Source: VFJJ01 sp031362415 (GTDB lineage Bacteria; Actinomycetota; Acidimicrobiia; IMCC26256; VFJJ01). Taken from it: DNA of 53,477 nt. Shown one piece after another: positions 41,964 through 53,477 of the stretch (position 1 is the first letter of the stretch; each line of letters begins with the position of its first letter). The position numbers and the translations under genes are program-made. A model generated the notes under the pieces. That model saw nothing but the letters and a program-made list of their open reading frames with translations. It was not told where the DNA came from and did no database searches. The stretch lies in assembly GCA_031362415.1 (NCBI GenBank), contig JANLSK010000049.1, forward strand, positions 1 to 53,477, given 5' to 3'.

Positions 41964-42737
41964 GTGACGACACCGCGCACCATCGACAGCACCACGAGCA
42001 ACCTCCGTCGGACGGTCGGCCACGTCGTCGTCGTGATGCCCACCGGACGGTCGTTCGATCACGTGCTCGGATCGCTCAGCCTCGAGCGAGGGCGATCAGA
42101 CGTGAACGGTCTGCGAGCCGGTCTCGCCAATCAGGATCGCTCGGGGCGCTGGCACGCCGTCCGGTCGGTCTCGACGTTGCCGATCGTCGCCGCCCCCCAC
42201 ACCGACGCGCTGGCGGTTGCCGTCCAGATGGGCGGCTCGGCGGGGGGCTACGTGAGGAGCTTCGAGCGGGCCTGTCCCGACCGCGATCCCGGTGCGGTCA
42301 TGACCTACCACGACGTGTCTACGGCCCCGGCGCACTACTTCCTCGCCGAGGAGTTCGGGGTGTGCGACGCCTGGTTCGCGTCGATCGCCGGCCCCAGCAC
42401 CGTGAACCGGAACGCTGCGATGTCCGGCGACACCCCGCCGGGTGTCACGATCTTCGACCAGCTCGACCGGTGGGGCACCAGCTGGCGGTGGTACGGCGCC
42501 CCATCGACGGCACCCGTGCCGGTACGAGTGACCCGGCATCGAGGCGTGCGATCGACGGCCGAGCTCCGCACCGACGCCGCCACCGGCGATCTGGCCGCCT
42601 TCACCTGGATCGAGCCCCCGCCCGATGCCAACGACGCCGCGCCGGGCACGCTCGGTGCCGGCCAACGCCTGTTGGCCATGGTGTACAACGCTCTCAGAGC
42701 AGGACCGGGCTGGACCAGGACGTTGCTGCTCGTCGTC
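41964..42737 (+). pseudogene. Phosphoesterase (PLC/acid phosphatase family) 5' fragment
   Basis: The 258 readable codons belong to the phosphoesterase family of phospholipase C and acid phosphatases: HVVVVMPTGRSFDHVLGSL (family VVxMENRSFDHxLG), MTYHDVSTAPAHYFLAEEFGVCDAWFASIAGPSTVNRNA. The sequence stops matching at TRTLLLVV, where family members continue with a TYDEHGG metal-binding motif. Beyond about 42737 the plus strand is antisense to a LuxR regulator, so the 3' half is missing. It has a good ribosome site (GAGGAG) and GTG start. The MENRSFDH core is altered to MPTGRSFDH. Confidence 0.8.
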
Positions 42738-44955
42738 CACCGTGCGCTTCGAAAGGTACAGCGCGGTTGCGATCTCCGAGTTCGAATGGCCCACCCCGAC
42801 CAGGTCGGCGATGGCGCGGTCTCCGTCGGTGAGGCTCTCCCAGGCGTCGAAGGCGGGGCCGCGATGCCTCAGTGTCAAGGTCACCCCGGCGCGGTCGCGA
42901 ACGCGGGTCAGCGTGGCGCTGGCCGCCGGCCATCGCGCCTCGTCGCCAGCGACGAGGCCGGCGAGCCACGCCGCGAACGGAAGCCCGAGAGGCTCCACGG
43001 CGGGCCCTCCGCGGTTGGATTCACACCGAGCGAGGGCGACAGCAACGGCCGCGAGGTCGCCCCGGGCTCGAGCGGCGCTTTCCGTCGCAGCCGGAGCCAG
43101 CGAGAGGCCGCCGTGCGTGCCGATGTCACGGGCGATGCGCTCGACGACGGCGTTGGCTTCATCGATGTCGGCCAGGTTCCCGCGCAGCAGCCCGGCCACG
43201 GCGAGAGCGCTGGCGTGGCGGCTGACCATGAAGGCATCGCGCCGATGCTCCGAGGTCACCCAGCCTGCTCGGAGCACGGCCGAGGCCCGCTCGAGCTGAT
43301 CCCCGTTGATGAGCGCCATCCCCAGGTACAGGCTCGGCGACGGGCGGGTGGCTCCCGCCAGGCCGTCGGCATGCGCTGTGGAGCGAAGCGCCAATTCGAT
43401 CCCGGGCTCGACGTGACCCTGCGTTCCCGCGTTCATCGACAAGACGTTCAGGGCCTGCACGACCGCAGGAGCGCACCCGGTCTCCTCGGCGAGCGCCAAC
43501 GCCTGGTTGGCGATCTCGGACGAGCCCGAGCCGTCGAACGCCCACAGTCGTACGTTGGACAGCTCCGCCAACGCCGTCGCCCGCTGGGCCGGGCTGATCA
43601 GCGGTAGCCGGCTGGTTCGCTCCAGTTGCTCGCCTGCCCGAGCGAAGTGGCCCTGGCGGACATGGGTGACAGCCAAGCCCAGGCGCAGATCGGCCTCGCC
43701 ATGGCGCACCAATGGAATCGGGGCTGATCCCCGGGCTGCCCAGTGCTTCCAGACGTCGCGATGCAGCGCCGTGCGCACCGGAACCGGAATTCGTTGGTAC
43801 CACTGGTCGCGGAGGATGCCGTGCCGGAACGCGAGCTGGTCGCCCTGCTCGACGAGCACCCCCGAGCGCAACCGCTTCGAGCAGGACGCGAACCGTTGCC
43901 GGCACCGGCTCGCGCCCCAGCGCCGCGATCTCACCGGCGTGGAACGGGCTTCCGAGCACCGCAGCGATGTCGATGGCCTGACGCACCTCGGCGGGCAGCG
44001 CCTCGATGCGGGCCAGCAACGGAGCGAACGCCGAGCTCGCGAAACGACGCTCGACGGTGCCATCGTCGGCAGCATCCGACGTGCCACGAAGGCCGTCGAG
44101 CGACCAGAGCGCTGTCGGCGTCTCATGCACCGCACTCCTACCGCTGTCGGCCGCGTCGGTCGCTGTGTCGCTCGCCGTGTCGATGAGGGTGGCCAGGATT
44201 GCGGTGAGTATCGCCGGGTTCCCTCCCGCCTGACTGAGCGTCGAGCGGACACCGGCCCTGGAGAGTCCCGGTGGAGCGCTCGGCCAGCTCGAGCACCGCG
44301 GCGTCGTTGAGCGGGGTCAGGGTCATCACCATGGGCGCCGGCCGGAAGCGGTCGAGGAGCAGATCGAGCTCGGCTGCCCGCGGGTGTCGATGGCACGTCA
44401 TCACGACGACGACCGGGAGGTGGGCGAGGCGACGACCCAACGCGCCCAAGGTGGCCAAGGTCGCCCGGTCGGCCTGGTGGAGATCGTCGAGGCCCAGCAC
44501 CAGCGGCGCGACCGTCGCGAAATCCTCGACCAGATCGAGGATGGCTTCCTGGACGGCGAAACGGCCCACGGGCTCGACGAGCAGGCTGAACCGCTGCGGT
44601 TCGTAGCCCGCGCCCAAGGCCAGCCTGGCCACCTTGGCCCGCACCGGATCGCTCGAGTCGGTGCGACATCCGAGGGCGTCGAGCAGCACACCGAAGGGGA
44701 CGCTGGCGGCCATGGGATCGACGGCACCAAGGGCCGTGGAGATCCACTGTCAGCGGCTCGCCCCATGAGGTCGGCGAGGAGGGTGCTCTTGCCGATCCCG
44801 GCCTCGCCCTCGAGGATCACGAGCGCACCGTGGCCCGTTTCGCGGACCTCGTTCAGGACCCGTCCGAGCGTCTCGCGTTCGTTGTCGCGTCCGACCAGGG
44901 AGACGGCTGCGTCCGGCCGTCGGGCGTGGAACCGGTCGTCCGCTTGCTGGGCCAA
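42732..44955 (-). pseudogene. LAL-type LuxR regulator, frameshifted and 3'-truncated
   Basis: A large ATP-binding LuxR-family regulator (LAL, normally about 900 residues). N-terminal part: SLVGRDNERETL and Walker A LEGEAGIGKSTLL; then LDALGCRTDSSDPVR, LVLGLDDLHQADRATL; then FASSAFAPLLARIEALP and later TPR-like repeats (LAVTHVRQGHFARAGEQLER). These blocks lie in different frames, with switches near 44.73, 44.27 and 43.88 kb. The C-terminal HTH reads LTDGDRAIADLVGVGHSNSE and ends in LYLSKRTVD at 42732, before the end of the HTH domain. Start codon uncertain (TTG 44955). Not expected to be functional. Confidence 0.8.
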
Positions 44956-44994
44956 GCGCGGCGAGCGATGCAGCCCCGATCGATCTCGGACGAG

Positions 44995-46295
44995 TCAGCG
45001 CTCACGGGCTGCGGCCTCTCGAGCCAGCGCGACCCGTCCCGAGACACCCAGCTTCAGGTACAGCTTGGCGACGTGCGACTCGACGGTGCGCTTGCTGATC
45101 TGCAGCCGGCGGGCGACCTGCCCGTTGTCGAGCCCGTCGCCGATCAAGGCCAGGACCGTCGCCTCGGCCGGGTAAGCACACCGCCAACGGGACGCGATGT
45201 CGCTTGCGAGATGGACGGGATGGCGATGCGGCTTCGGAGCGAGCCGACGCGGACGAGCCCGTTGGCGGCCCCCACCGGCAAACGCCCGCTCGGCGTCGGC
45301 TGGCGCGTCGAGCATCCGGGTCGGGTGGGCTGCTCCCGAGCCGGCTCGGCTCCCGACCTCGACCGATCGCACGCGGGCCCGGGCTGCGAGATGCGGGCGC
45401 GAGCCCCGGTCGGCCGCGACCGCCGCGGCGGCCCAGTCGGTTGCCTCGTCGGTGATCGCGGCGCGACACCACGCTGCAGATGCTTCGGCCGATGCGGTGG
45501 CGCTCGTGGAGGCCAGCCCGGCGACGGCAGCTGCGACAGCGCCCGCCCGGTCGCGCTCACCAGCAGCGATGGCCAGGTCGATCAGCTCCGGCGCCACCCA
45601 GGGCTGCGCCCCCGGGCCGATCAGACCCAACACGTCGAACAGGCCACCGAGCTGGGCCAGGGCATCGTGGCCGCGGCCGTCCTCGGCAGCGAGCAGGGAG
45701 TCGAGCCACGCAGCGAAGACGGCGCCAACCGGCTCGGCCCCCGTGCCTTCACCGAAACGGTGGGCCTTCTCTCGCCACCGTCGGGCTTCTTCGATGTCGC
45801 CGCGCCAGAGGGCGACGAGCCCGGCGCTGGCCGGGGCCTGGGGAAAGCCGCTGCGGATACCCGTCTCGTCAGCTCGCCGACGGGTCGAGCAGGCGTCCGA
45901 CGTCTGGCTCCGGAGTCGCTCCCTCGGACAAGACGGCGCGTGAACGTGGCGTCGTGGCAGATGGTCGAGTTGCAGGGTCTCCTCGGCGATGACGGTCACG
46001 AGATCCCACTCTCCCCCCAGCAGGCAACGAGCGACTCGGCGACGCGGTAGGACATGGCCCCGTCGATCAGCAAGGCCGCCGCGGCCCCGTCGCCCGGCGT
46101 GGCGCCGAGGAGCGCATTGGTGGGCCACCGTGGCCGGCGCACCGCCAGCCGCGTGCAACCGGTCGGCCAGATCCCGATGGACCACCCGACCCGACACCCG
46201 AGAGGCGTCACCCGCGTCGAGGGCACCGTGAGCCGCGAGCATCGTGAGCTGCCGTTCGACGATCGACCACTCCCGGGCTCGGCCGCGCCAGGGAC
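44995..46295 (-). pseudogene. Second LAL/LuxR-type regulator remnant
   Basis: C-terminal half of another LuxR-family regulator. The end is intact: LTP-like YPAEATVLALIGDGLDNGQV followed by SKRTVESHVAKLYLKLGVSGR, ending at TGA 44995. TPR-like helices precede it (GLVALWRGDIEEARRWREKA). Upstream the sequence needs at least two frame changes (near 46.0 and 46.12 kb: LIDGAMSYRVAESLVACWGE is in another frame) and lacks the ATPase domain and a credible start. It is tandem to the first remnant, so both regulators decayed together. Confidence 0.72.
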
Positions 46296-46648
46296 GGGTC
46301 TGCGGCGAGCGGTCGGAGACCATTCGAGCGCCGGGTCGGGAGCGGGTCACGTCGTCGGATACGGATCCGGGGGGGGGAGCTGCGTGCACATAGCGTTCCG
46401 CTGTCATGCTCCACCCCCCGATGTCCGACCCGACCGACGATCTCGCTCGGCGTGGCGACGGCGCAACCTCGATGAGCGAGTACGACACGATACGACATCT
46501 CGGTCGCGTGGCTGCGGGCCAAGGCGGACACATCGTTCGGAGAACCACCGGGAGGACCAGCACCGGATATCGTCAGCGATCTGGTCGGAAGCGTCTGGGT
46601 TCTGACGCCCCGGAGCTGTTGCCGTGCATCCCCTCGGAGCCACGCCCG
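46296..46648. other. Non-coding stretch with a G9 tract
   Basis: About 350 nt without a supportable gene. It holds a run of nine G at 46369-46377 and probably the promoter of the CPBP protease gene. Remains of the regulator's N-terminus cannot be followed into it. Confidence 0.5.
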
Positions 46649-47320
46649 ATGTCGTCACACCCGCTGCTCACTCCTGTCGCCACGTCGATCTCGATCGCCG
46701 ACGTGCTGAGCCTGGCCGTGCTGGCATTCGTCGGGATCCGCCTGGTCGAGGCCGCTCGGATCACGATCGACCGTCGGCACCGGACGCTCCGCCTCGTACG
46801 GGGCTTGCAGCGCCGGCACTTCCTCCAGGCGTTCCCCGTCTGGCTGGGCGTGGTCGCCGGGTATCTCGTGCTGGCCGAGGTGCCCGGTCTCGACTTCGGC
46901 TGGTGGTACGCGATCGGTGGTGACGGCAACCCGGCACTGGGCTCCACGTCGGCCGGCGGCGGAGCGCTCGACTGGCTGCCATTGCTGTTCATCCCGCTGC
47001 TGGCTCTGGGTCTGCCGGTGCTCGTCGAGGGCGAGGAGCGCATGTTCCGCCTGGGCGCCGAGACCCGCTCGACCGCCGCGAACCTCCGGCGGGCCGTGGC
47101 GTTCGGGCTCGTCCATGCCGTGGTCGGTATCCCGCTCGCCGCAGCGCTGGCCCTCACAACTGGTGGCTGTTACCTCACCCACTGCTATCTCCGGGCCTGG
47201 CGGAGCACACACTCTCGCGACGCCGCTCTCGTCGAGGCGACCCGGGCACACCTGGCCTACAACCTCACCATCTTGGCCCTGGCCGTCCCGTTGCTCGTGT
47301 ACTTGGCCGTCTCGGGCTGA
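46649..47320 (+). CDS. CPBP-family intramembrane protease-like protein
   Basis: A 223-residue membrane protein with about six hydrophobic segments. The three CPBP (CAAX protease and bacteriocin-processing) motifs are in order: EERMFRLG (EExxxR), FGLVHAVVG (FxxxH) and HLAYNLTIL (HxxxN). These residues form the active site in Rce1-like intramembrane glutamic endopeptidases. The ATG at 46649 has GGAG 10 nt upstream; farther upstream the frame is not protein-like. Its substrate may be a prenylated or small secreted peptide, not evident here. Confidence 0.75.
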   Translation: MSSHPLLTPVATSISIADVLSLAVLAFVGIRLVEAARITIDRRHRTLRLVRGLQRRHFLQAFPVWLGVVAGYLVLAEVPGLDFGWWYAIGGDGNPALGSTSAGGGALDWLPLLFIPLLALGLPVLVEGEERMFRLGAETRSTAANLRRAVAFGLVHAVVGIPLAAALALTTGGCYLTHCYLRAWRSTHSRDAALVEATRAHLAYNLTILALAVPLLVYLAVSG

Positions 47321-47372
47321 GGGGTCCCGGTGACTCGGCAATCAGCGACGCCGTGACGTTCTGAATCGCTGC

Positions 47373-47420
47373 AGAAACAATCGCTCAAGAAACAATCGCT
47401 TGTGGTGGTAATCTCTCCCC
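47373..47420 (+). promoter_or_regulatory. 13-bp direct repeats and leaderless-type promoter
   Basis: AGAAACAATCGCT occurs at 47373-47385 and again at 47388-47400, a 15-bp period and AT-richer than the surroundings. TAATCT at 47409-47414 is a good -10 placed so that transcription would begin about at the ATG 47421. The repeats cover the -35 position and may be an operator. Confidence 0.5.
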
Positions 47421-48833
47421 ATGCCGAAACAGCCAGCGATCTTCGTCGGGCGTGAACGCGAGCTCTCCGTACTGGTCGAGGTCTTCGGTGAGGTTCGCTC
47501 GACGGGCCGAGGCCAGATCGTCGCCGTACGGGGTCGCCGCCAGGTCGGCAAGTCGACCCTGATCGAGGTGTTCAGCGAGCGAAGCGGCGCCCCCGTCGTG
47601 TACTTCCAGGCGGCGCGCCACCGGACGCCTGCGCTGGAGATCGGCGAGTTCCAACGACTCGCCCTCGAGGTCTTCCCCGGCAGCGAGCTGCTGGCATCGA
47701 GCCGCTTCACGTCGTGGGATGGTGCCCTCGGCGCCGTCGCCGCGCTGGCCGATGAACCGGTGATCGTCGTCATCGACGAGATGCCCTGGCTGGTCGAAGG
47801 CGATCCCTCGGTGGAGGGATCGATCCAGCGAGTGCTCGACAGAACGTTGCGCCGGCGACCGGTGCTCGTGGTGCTCGTGGGGTCCGATCTGGCCGTCATG
47901 GAGGCCCTCTCCGACTACGGTCGACCGCTCTACGACCGAGCTCGCATCCTCGCCGTCGACCCGTTGAGCCCATCCGAGGTCAGCTCGCTGATCGGCGGCA
48001 CGGCGACGGAATGCCTCGATGCATACATCGTCGCCGGCGGTTTCCCGAACCTCGTGAACGCCCTCCGACAGGCTCCGAGCGTCGAGGGGTTCATCGCCAG
48101 CCAACTCGCCGATCCCACCTCGGTTCTCGTGGTGTCCGGTGAACGACGTGTGGCGGCCGAGTTCCCTGCGCACCTCCACGCTCGGGCCGTTTTGGGTGCC
48201 ATCGGCGCCGGCGAACGGGAACACGGCTCGATCGCGTCGTCATCGGGCGTCGGCGGCAGCATGCTCGAGCGATCCTTGGAGCTTCTGGTGGCCAAGCGGG
48301 TGGTCAGCAAGCGCACGCCGTACTCGAGCGAACCCGGGAGACGTCGGAGCCGCTACGTCGTGGCCGATCCGGCGTTGCGGTTCTGGCTTCGATCCATCGG
48401 TCCGGCCTTGGCTGAGATCGAGCGGGGTCGGGGTCCGCTGGTCGCCCGGCGCGTGCTCGACGACTTCGCGACGTTCCGAGGCCAGGCGATCGAACCGATC
48501 GTGAGGGAGGCGCTGACCAGGATGCTGCCCGACGATCGCTTCGGATCGGCCCGCTCCGTCGGTGGTTACTGGACCCGCGACCAGCGCGTCGAGGTCGACC
48601 TGGTCGGAGGTCACGAACCCGAGCGGACGGATGTTGTCGAGTTCATCGGCTCCATCAAGTGGCGTGAACGCAGCCCGTTCGATCGTCACGACCTCGTGAA
48701 CCTGGCGACCAACCAGCCACTGGTGCCCGGCACCACGGCCCAGACCCACCTGCTCGGGATCTCGCGTTCAGGGTTCGCGACCAATGATCTCGACATCGCC
48801 ATCGGCCCCGACGACCTCGTCGCCGCCTGGTGA
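47421..48833 (+). CDS. AAA ATPase/DUF234 protein with nuclease-like C-terminus
   Basis: A 470-residue protein of the ATPase-2/DUF234 group. FVGRERELSVLVEVF opens it, Walker A is GRRQVGKST (38-46), Walker B VIVVIDEMPWL (about 113-123). The middle has the winged-helix-like SSGVGGSMLERSLELLVAKRV and SRYVVADPALRFWLRSIGP (DUF234 signature). The C-terminus contains RVEVDLVGGHEP followed by VVEFIGSIKWRE, which fits a PD-(D/E)XK core (Asp; Glu-x-x-x-x-Lys). Typical in archaea and scattered bacteria, with unknown function; mobility- or defence-related roles are suspected. The ATG at 47421 appears leaderless. Confidence 0.85.
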   Translation: MPKQPAIFVGRERELSVLVEVFGEVRSTGRGQIVAVRGRRQVGKSTLIEVFSERSGAPVVYFQAARHRTPALEIGEFQRLALEVFPGSELLASSRFTSWDGALGAVAALADEPVIVVIDEMPWLVEGDPSVEGSIQRVLDRTLRRRPVLVVLVGSDLAVMEALSDYGRPLYDRARILAVDPLSPSEVSSLIGGTATECLDAYIVAGGFPNLVNALRQAPSVEGFIASQLADPTSVLVVSGERRVAAEFPAHLHARAVLGAIGAGEREHGSIASSSGVGGSMLERSLELLVAKRVVSKRTPYSSEPGRRRSRYVVADPALRFWLRSIGPALAEIERGRGPLVARRVLDDFATFRGQAIEPIVREALTRMLPDDRFGSARSVGGYWTRDQRVEVDLVGGHEPERTDVVEFIGSIKWRERSPFDRHDLVNLATNQPLVPGTTAQTHLLGISRSGFATNDLDIAIGPDDLVAAW

Positions 48834-49009
48834 TCCCTCGTCGGCCGTCCCTGAGCCCCGCCCGCGTGTACCGGACCGGGAGCGATCGTGGTGCCGACCA
48901 CGGCCGGGAGGGGTGATGACGCCGGGCAGCAGGCAGAAATGCGAACGATTTCCAAGCGGCCGTCCTCGTTCACGAGACGAGCTGTGTCGGGTGGTGGGAC
49001 GCCCGATTT

Positions 49010-49061
49010 CGAGCAGTGTTCAGAAAGACACGGCATGTGACGTCGTTGTGAACAATGCTCG
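49010..49061. terminator. Long hairpin between convergent genes
   Basis: CGAGCAGTGTTCA (49010-49022) pairs with TGAACAATGCTCG (49049-49061) at 12 of 13 positions, loop 26 nt. It lies in the 277 nt between the ATPase and dnaE2 ends, where no gene is seen. Same size class as the hairpins at 15912 and 29033. Confidence 0.55.
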
Positions 49062-49110
49062 GGGCGTGGGAGTAGGTCAGCACGAGATCAGCCCGAGTCA
49101 GCCCTGGCCC

Positions 49111-52463
<3,353 letters not shown>

Positions 52464-52470
<7 letters not shown>

Positions 52471-52507
52471 CTGTTCGACAGTAGGCGAACTGATGTTCGA
52501 TCTTCAA
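52464..52507 (-). promoter_or_regulatory. dnaE2 promoter with two LexA boxes
   Basis: On the minus strand, TTGAAG (52507-52502) and TACTGT (52483-52478) are -35 and -10 with an 18-nt spacer. A perfect SOS box CGAACATCAGTTCG (52499-52486) fills the spacer, and a second, one-mismatch box CGAACAGGTGTTCC (52477-52464) covers the start site. LexA would block the promoter at both places. Confidence 0.85.
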
Positions 52508-52539
52508 GGTGGGCCTGTCTCCCGGCACCTGCGAGGGCG

Positions 52540-52925
52540 TCAGACTCGTGCGACGTCGACCGGGCGCAAGCTGTCTCGAACGAGCACCCGGAGATCGTCG
52601 GGATCGCTGGTCAGGACGAGCGCCGGTGCGGAGCGTGCTGCGAGCGCGGCGACGACGGCATCGGTCGCGGAGATCGTGGCGACCCGGCCGGTGCGTGTGC
52701 GCATGCGGCCGGCGTCACGCGCACGTTGCTCACTCACCTCGCGGACCTGGCACATGCGCAGGAGCTGATTCGTGTGGAAGTCGCGCCGGTGGTCGCCCGT
52801 CAGCACCTCGGTCAGGACCACCGCCGGAACCTGCGGAGGCCACTGGCCTCGCCGACGGAGCTCGGCCATCCGGGCCCGCCGGCCGGCGAGTGCACTCACC
52901 GCCGCCGTCGAGGACCGTTCTGCAC
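52540..52925 (-). pseudogene. PIN-domain (VapC-like) toxin broken by a frameshift
   Basis: The long frame encodes the body of a PIN protein (SALAGRRARMAELRRRG, VPAVVLTEVLTGD, TISATDAVVAA, VLTSDPDDL), but the first active-site block is in another frame: near 52893 the minus strand reads VLDGG, the usual VLDxGxxSALAG motif, one base out of register in GGCGGCGGTG. No antitoxin is adjacent. It lies between dnaE2 and a response regulator gene. A single-base sequencing error is the alternative. Confidence 0.7.
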
Positions 52926-52939
52926 TTTTTGGGGAGGGG

Positions 52940-53477
52940 TCAGGGTTTGAGGCGGTAGCCGACGCCGCGGACGGTCTCGATGGTGGCAGCGCCGAAAGGC
53001 CGGTCGATCTTGGTCCGGAGGGCGCGGACGTGGACGTCGATGACGTTCGACGCTCCGTCGTATGCAAAGTCCCAGACATGGTCGAGGATGGCCTGGCGGG
53101 TCAGCACCTGGCCCGAGTGGCGCAACAGCACCTCGAGCAGGGCGAACTCCCGGGCGGTCAGCTCGATCTCCACCTCACCCCGGTGGACCTGGTGGGTTGC
53201 CGGATCGAGCACGAGATCGCCGACCACGAGCACGGCCGGCCGATCGACGAGCGACCGCCGGGTCAACGCCCGCAGTCGGGCATGCAGCTCCTCGATCGCG
53301 AAGGGCTTGGCCAGGTAGTCGTCGGCCCCGGCGTCGAGCCCGGCCACGCGGTCTTCGATCTGGCCCCGACCGGTGAGGAGGATGGGCGTCCAGCAGTTGT
53401 TGGCCCGGAGCTGACGGGTCACTGCGAGGCCGTCGGGAGCGGGGATGCCGACATCGAGCACGATCGCTCCGAACACG
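52940..53477 (-). CDS. OmpR-family response regulator (5' end outside the window)
   Basis: The C-terminal 179 residues of a two-component response regulator; the gene continues past 53477. The receiver has VLDVGIPAPDGLAVTRQLR (phosphorylated Asp), PILLTGRG (Thr) and YLAKPFAIEELHARL (Lys). The winged-helix DNA-binding domain shows ELTAREFALLEVLLRHSGQV, FAYDGASNVIDVHVRALRTKI and TVRGVGYRLKP. A sensor kinase is not downstream in this window, so the partner may be elsewhere or encoded upstream. Regulon unknown. Confidence 0.95.
   Translation of the reverse strand, partial: VFGAIVLDVGIPAPDGLAVTRQLRANNCWTPILLTGRGQIEDRVAGLDAGADDYLAKPFAIEELHARLRALTRRSLVDRPAVLVVGDLVLDPATHQVHRGEVEIELTAREFALLEVLLRHSGQVLTRQAILDHVWDFAYDGASNVIDVHVRALRTKIDRPFGAATIETVRGVGYRLKP

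Overview
The window is a very GC-rich bacterial chromosome segment whose codon third positions are almost all G or C, with many GTG starts. Mycothiol conjugate amidase, two F420-type luciferase-like oxidoreductases, a WS/DGAT acyltransferase, DUF1003/MgtE-N genes and a mycobacterial-type LexA box in front of dnaE2 all point to an actinomycete (Actinomycetota). An Acidimicrobiia-like lineage is a guess, not something the sequence proves. No rRNA, tRNA, CRISPR array or insertion sequence was seen.

Layout. 0-8.4 kb, all minus strand: CNNM/CorC membrane protein, alpha/beta hydrolase, gamma-glutamyltransferase, nitrobindin-like protein, VOC protein, etfA, etfB and a geranylgeranyl-reductase-type flavoprotein. 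8.4-15.1 kb: an AAA ATPase ending in Gly-Met-Tyr-Leu, a luciferase-like oxidoreductase, a membrane-anchored repeat protein and a PAS-GGDEF-EAL protein. 15.2-19.1 kb: a lone methyltransferase, then a tight operon of glycosyltransferase, methyltransferase and an alpha-barrel protein. 19.1-25.2 kb: DUF3105 lipoprotein, SnoaL-like protein, MgtE-N/CBS protein with DUF1003, a second luciferase-like enzyme, a peroxiredoxin whose catalytic residue is an in-frame TGA (selenocysteine), a RecB-type nuclease and a PAP2 phosphatase. 25.2-31.9 kb: VapBC pair, wax-ester-synthase-like acyltransferase, pdxH, EamA transporter, nitronate monooxygenase, a hypothetical protein and a quinone oxidoreductase. 31.9-37.4 kb: amidohydrolase, two M24 peptidase paralogues (one without metal ligands), an AMIN-like lipoprotein and a ChbG/YdjC deacetylase. 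37.4-41.9 kb: a frameshifted secreted-protein remnant, SCP2 protein, mca and a VanW protein. 42-46.4 kb: decayed DNA holding a phosphoesterase fragment fused tail to tail with a truncated, frameshifted LuxR/LAL regulator, plus a second decayed LAL regulator. 46.6-53.5 kb: CPBP protease, ATPase/DUF234 protein, dnaE2 with LexA boxes, a broken PIN toxin and the 3' part of an OmpR-family response regulator.

Themes. Redox and thiol chemistry recurs (selenocysteine peroxiredoxin, mycothiol amidase, ETF, flavin/F420 enzymes). Long hairpins with 22-27 nt loops recur between genes. Short tandem duplications sit across the stop codons of five genes. The items most worth following up are the selenocysteine peroxiredoxin, the AAA ATPase with a proteasome-docking-like C-terminus, and the deletion scar at about 42.73 kb.
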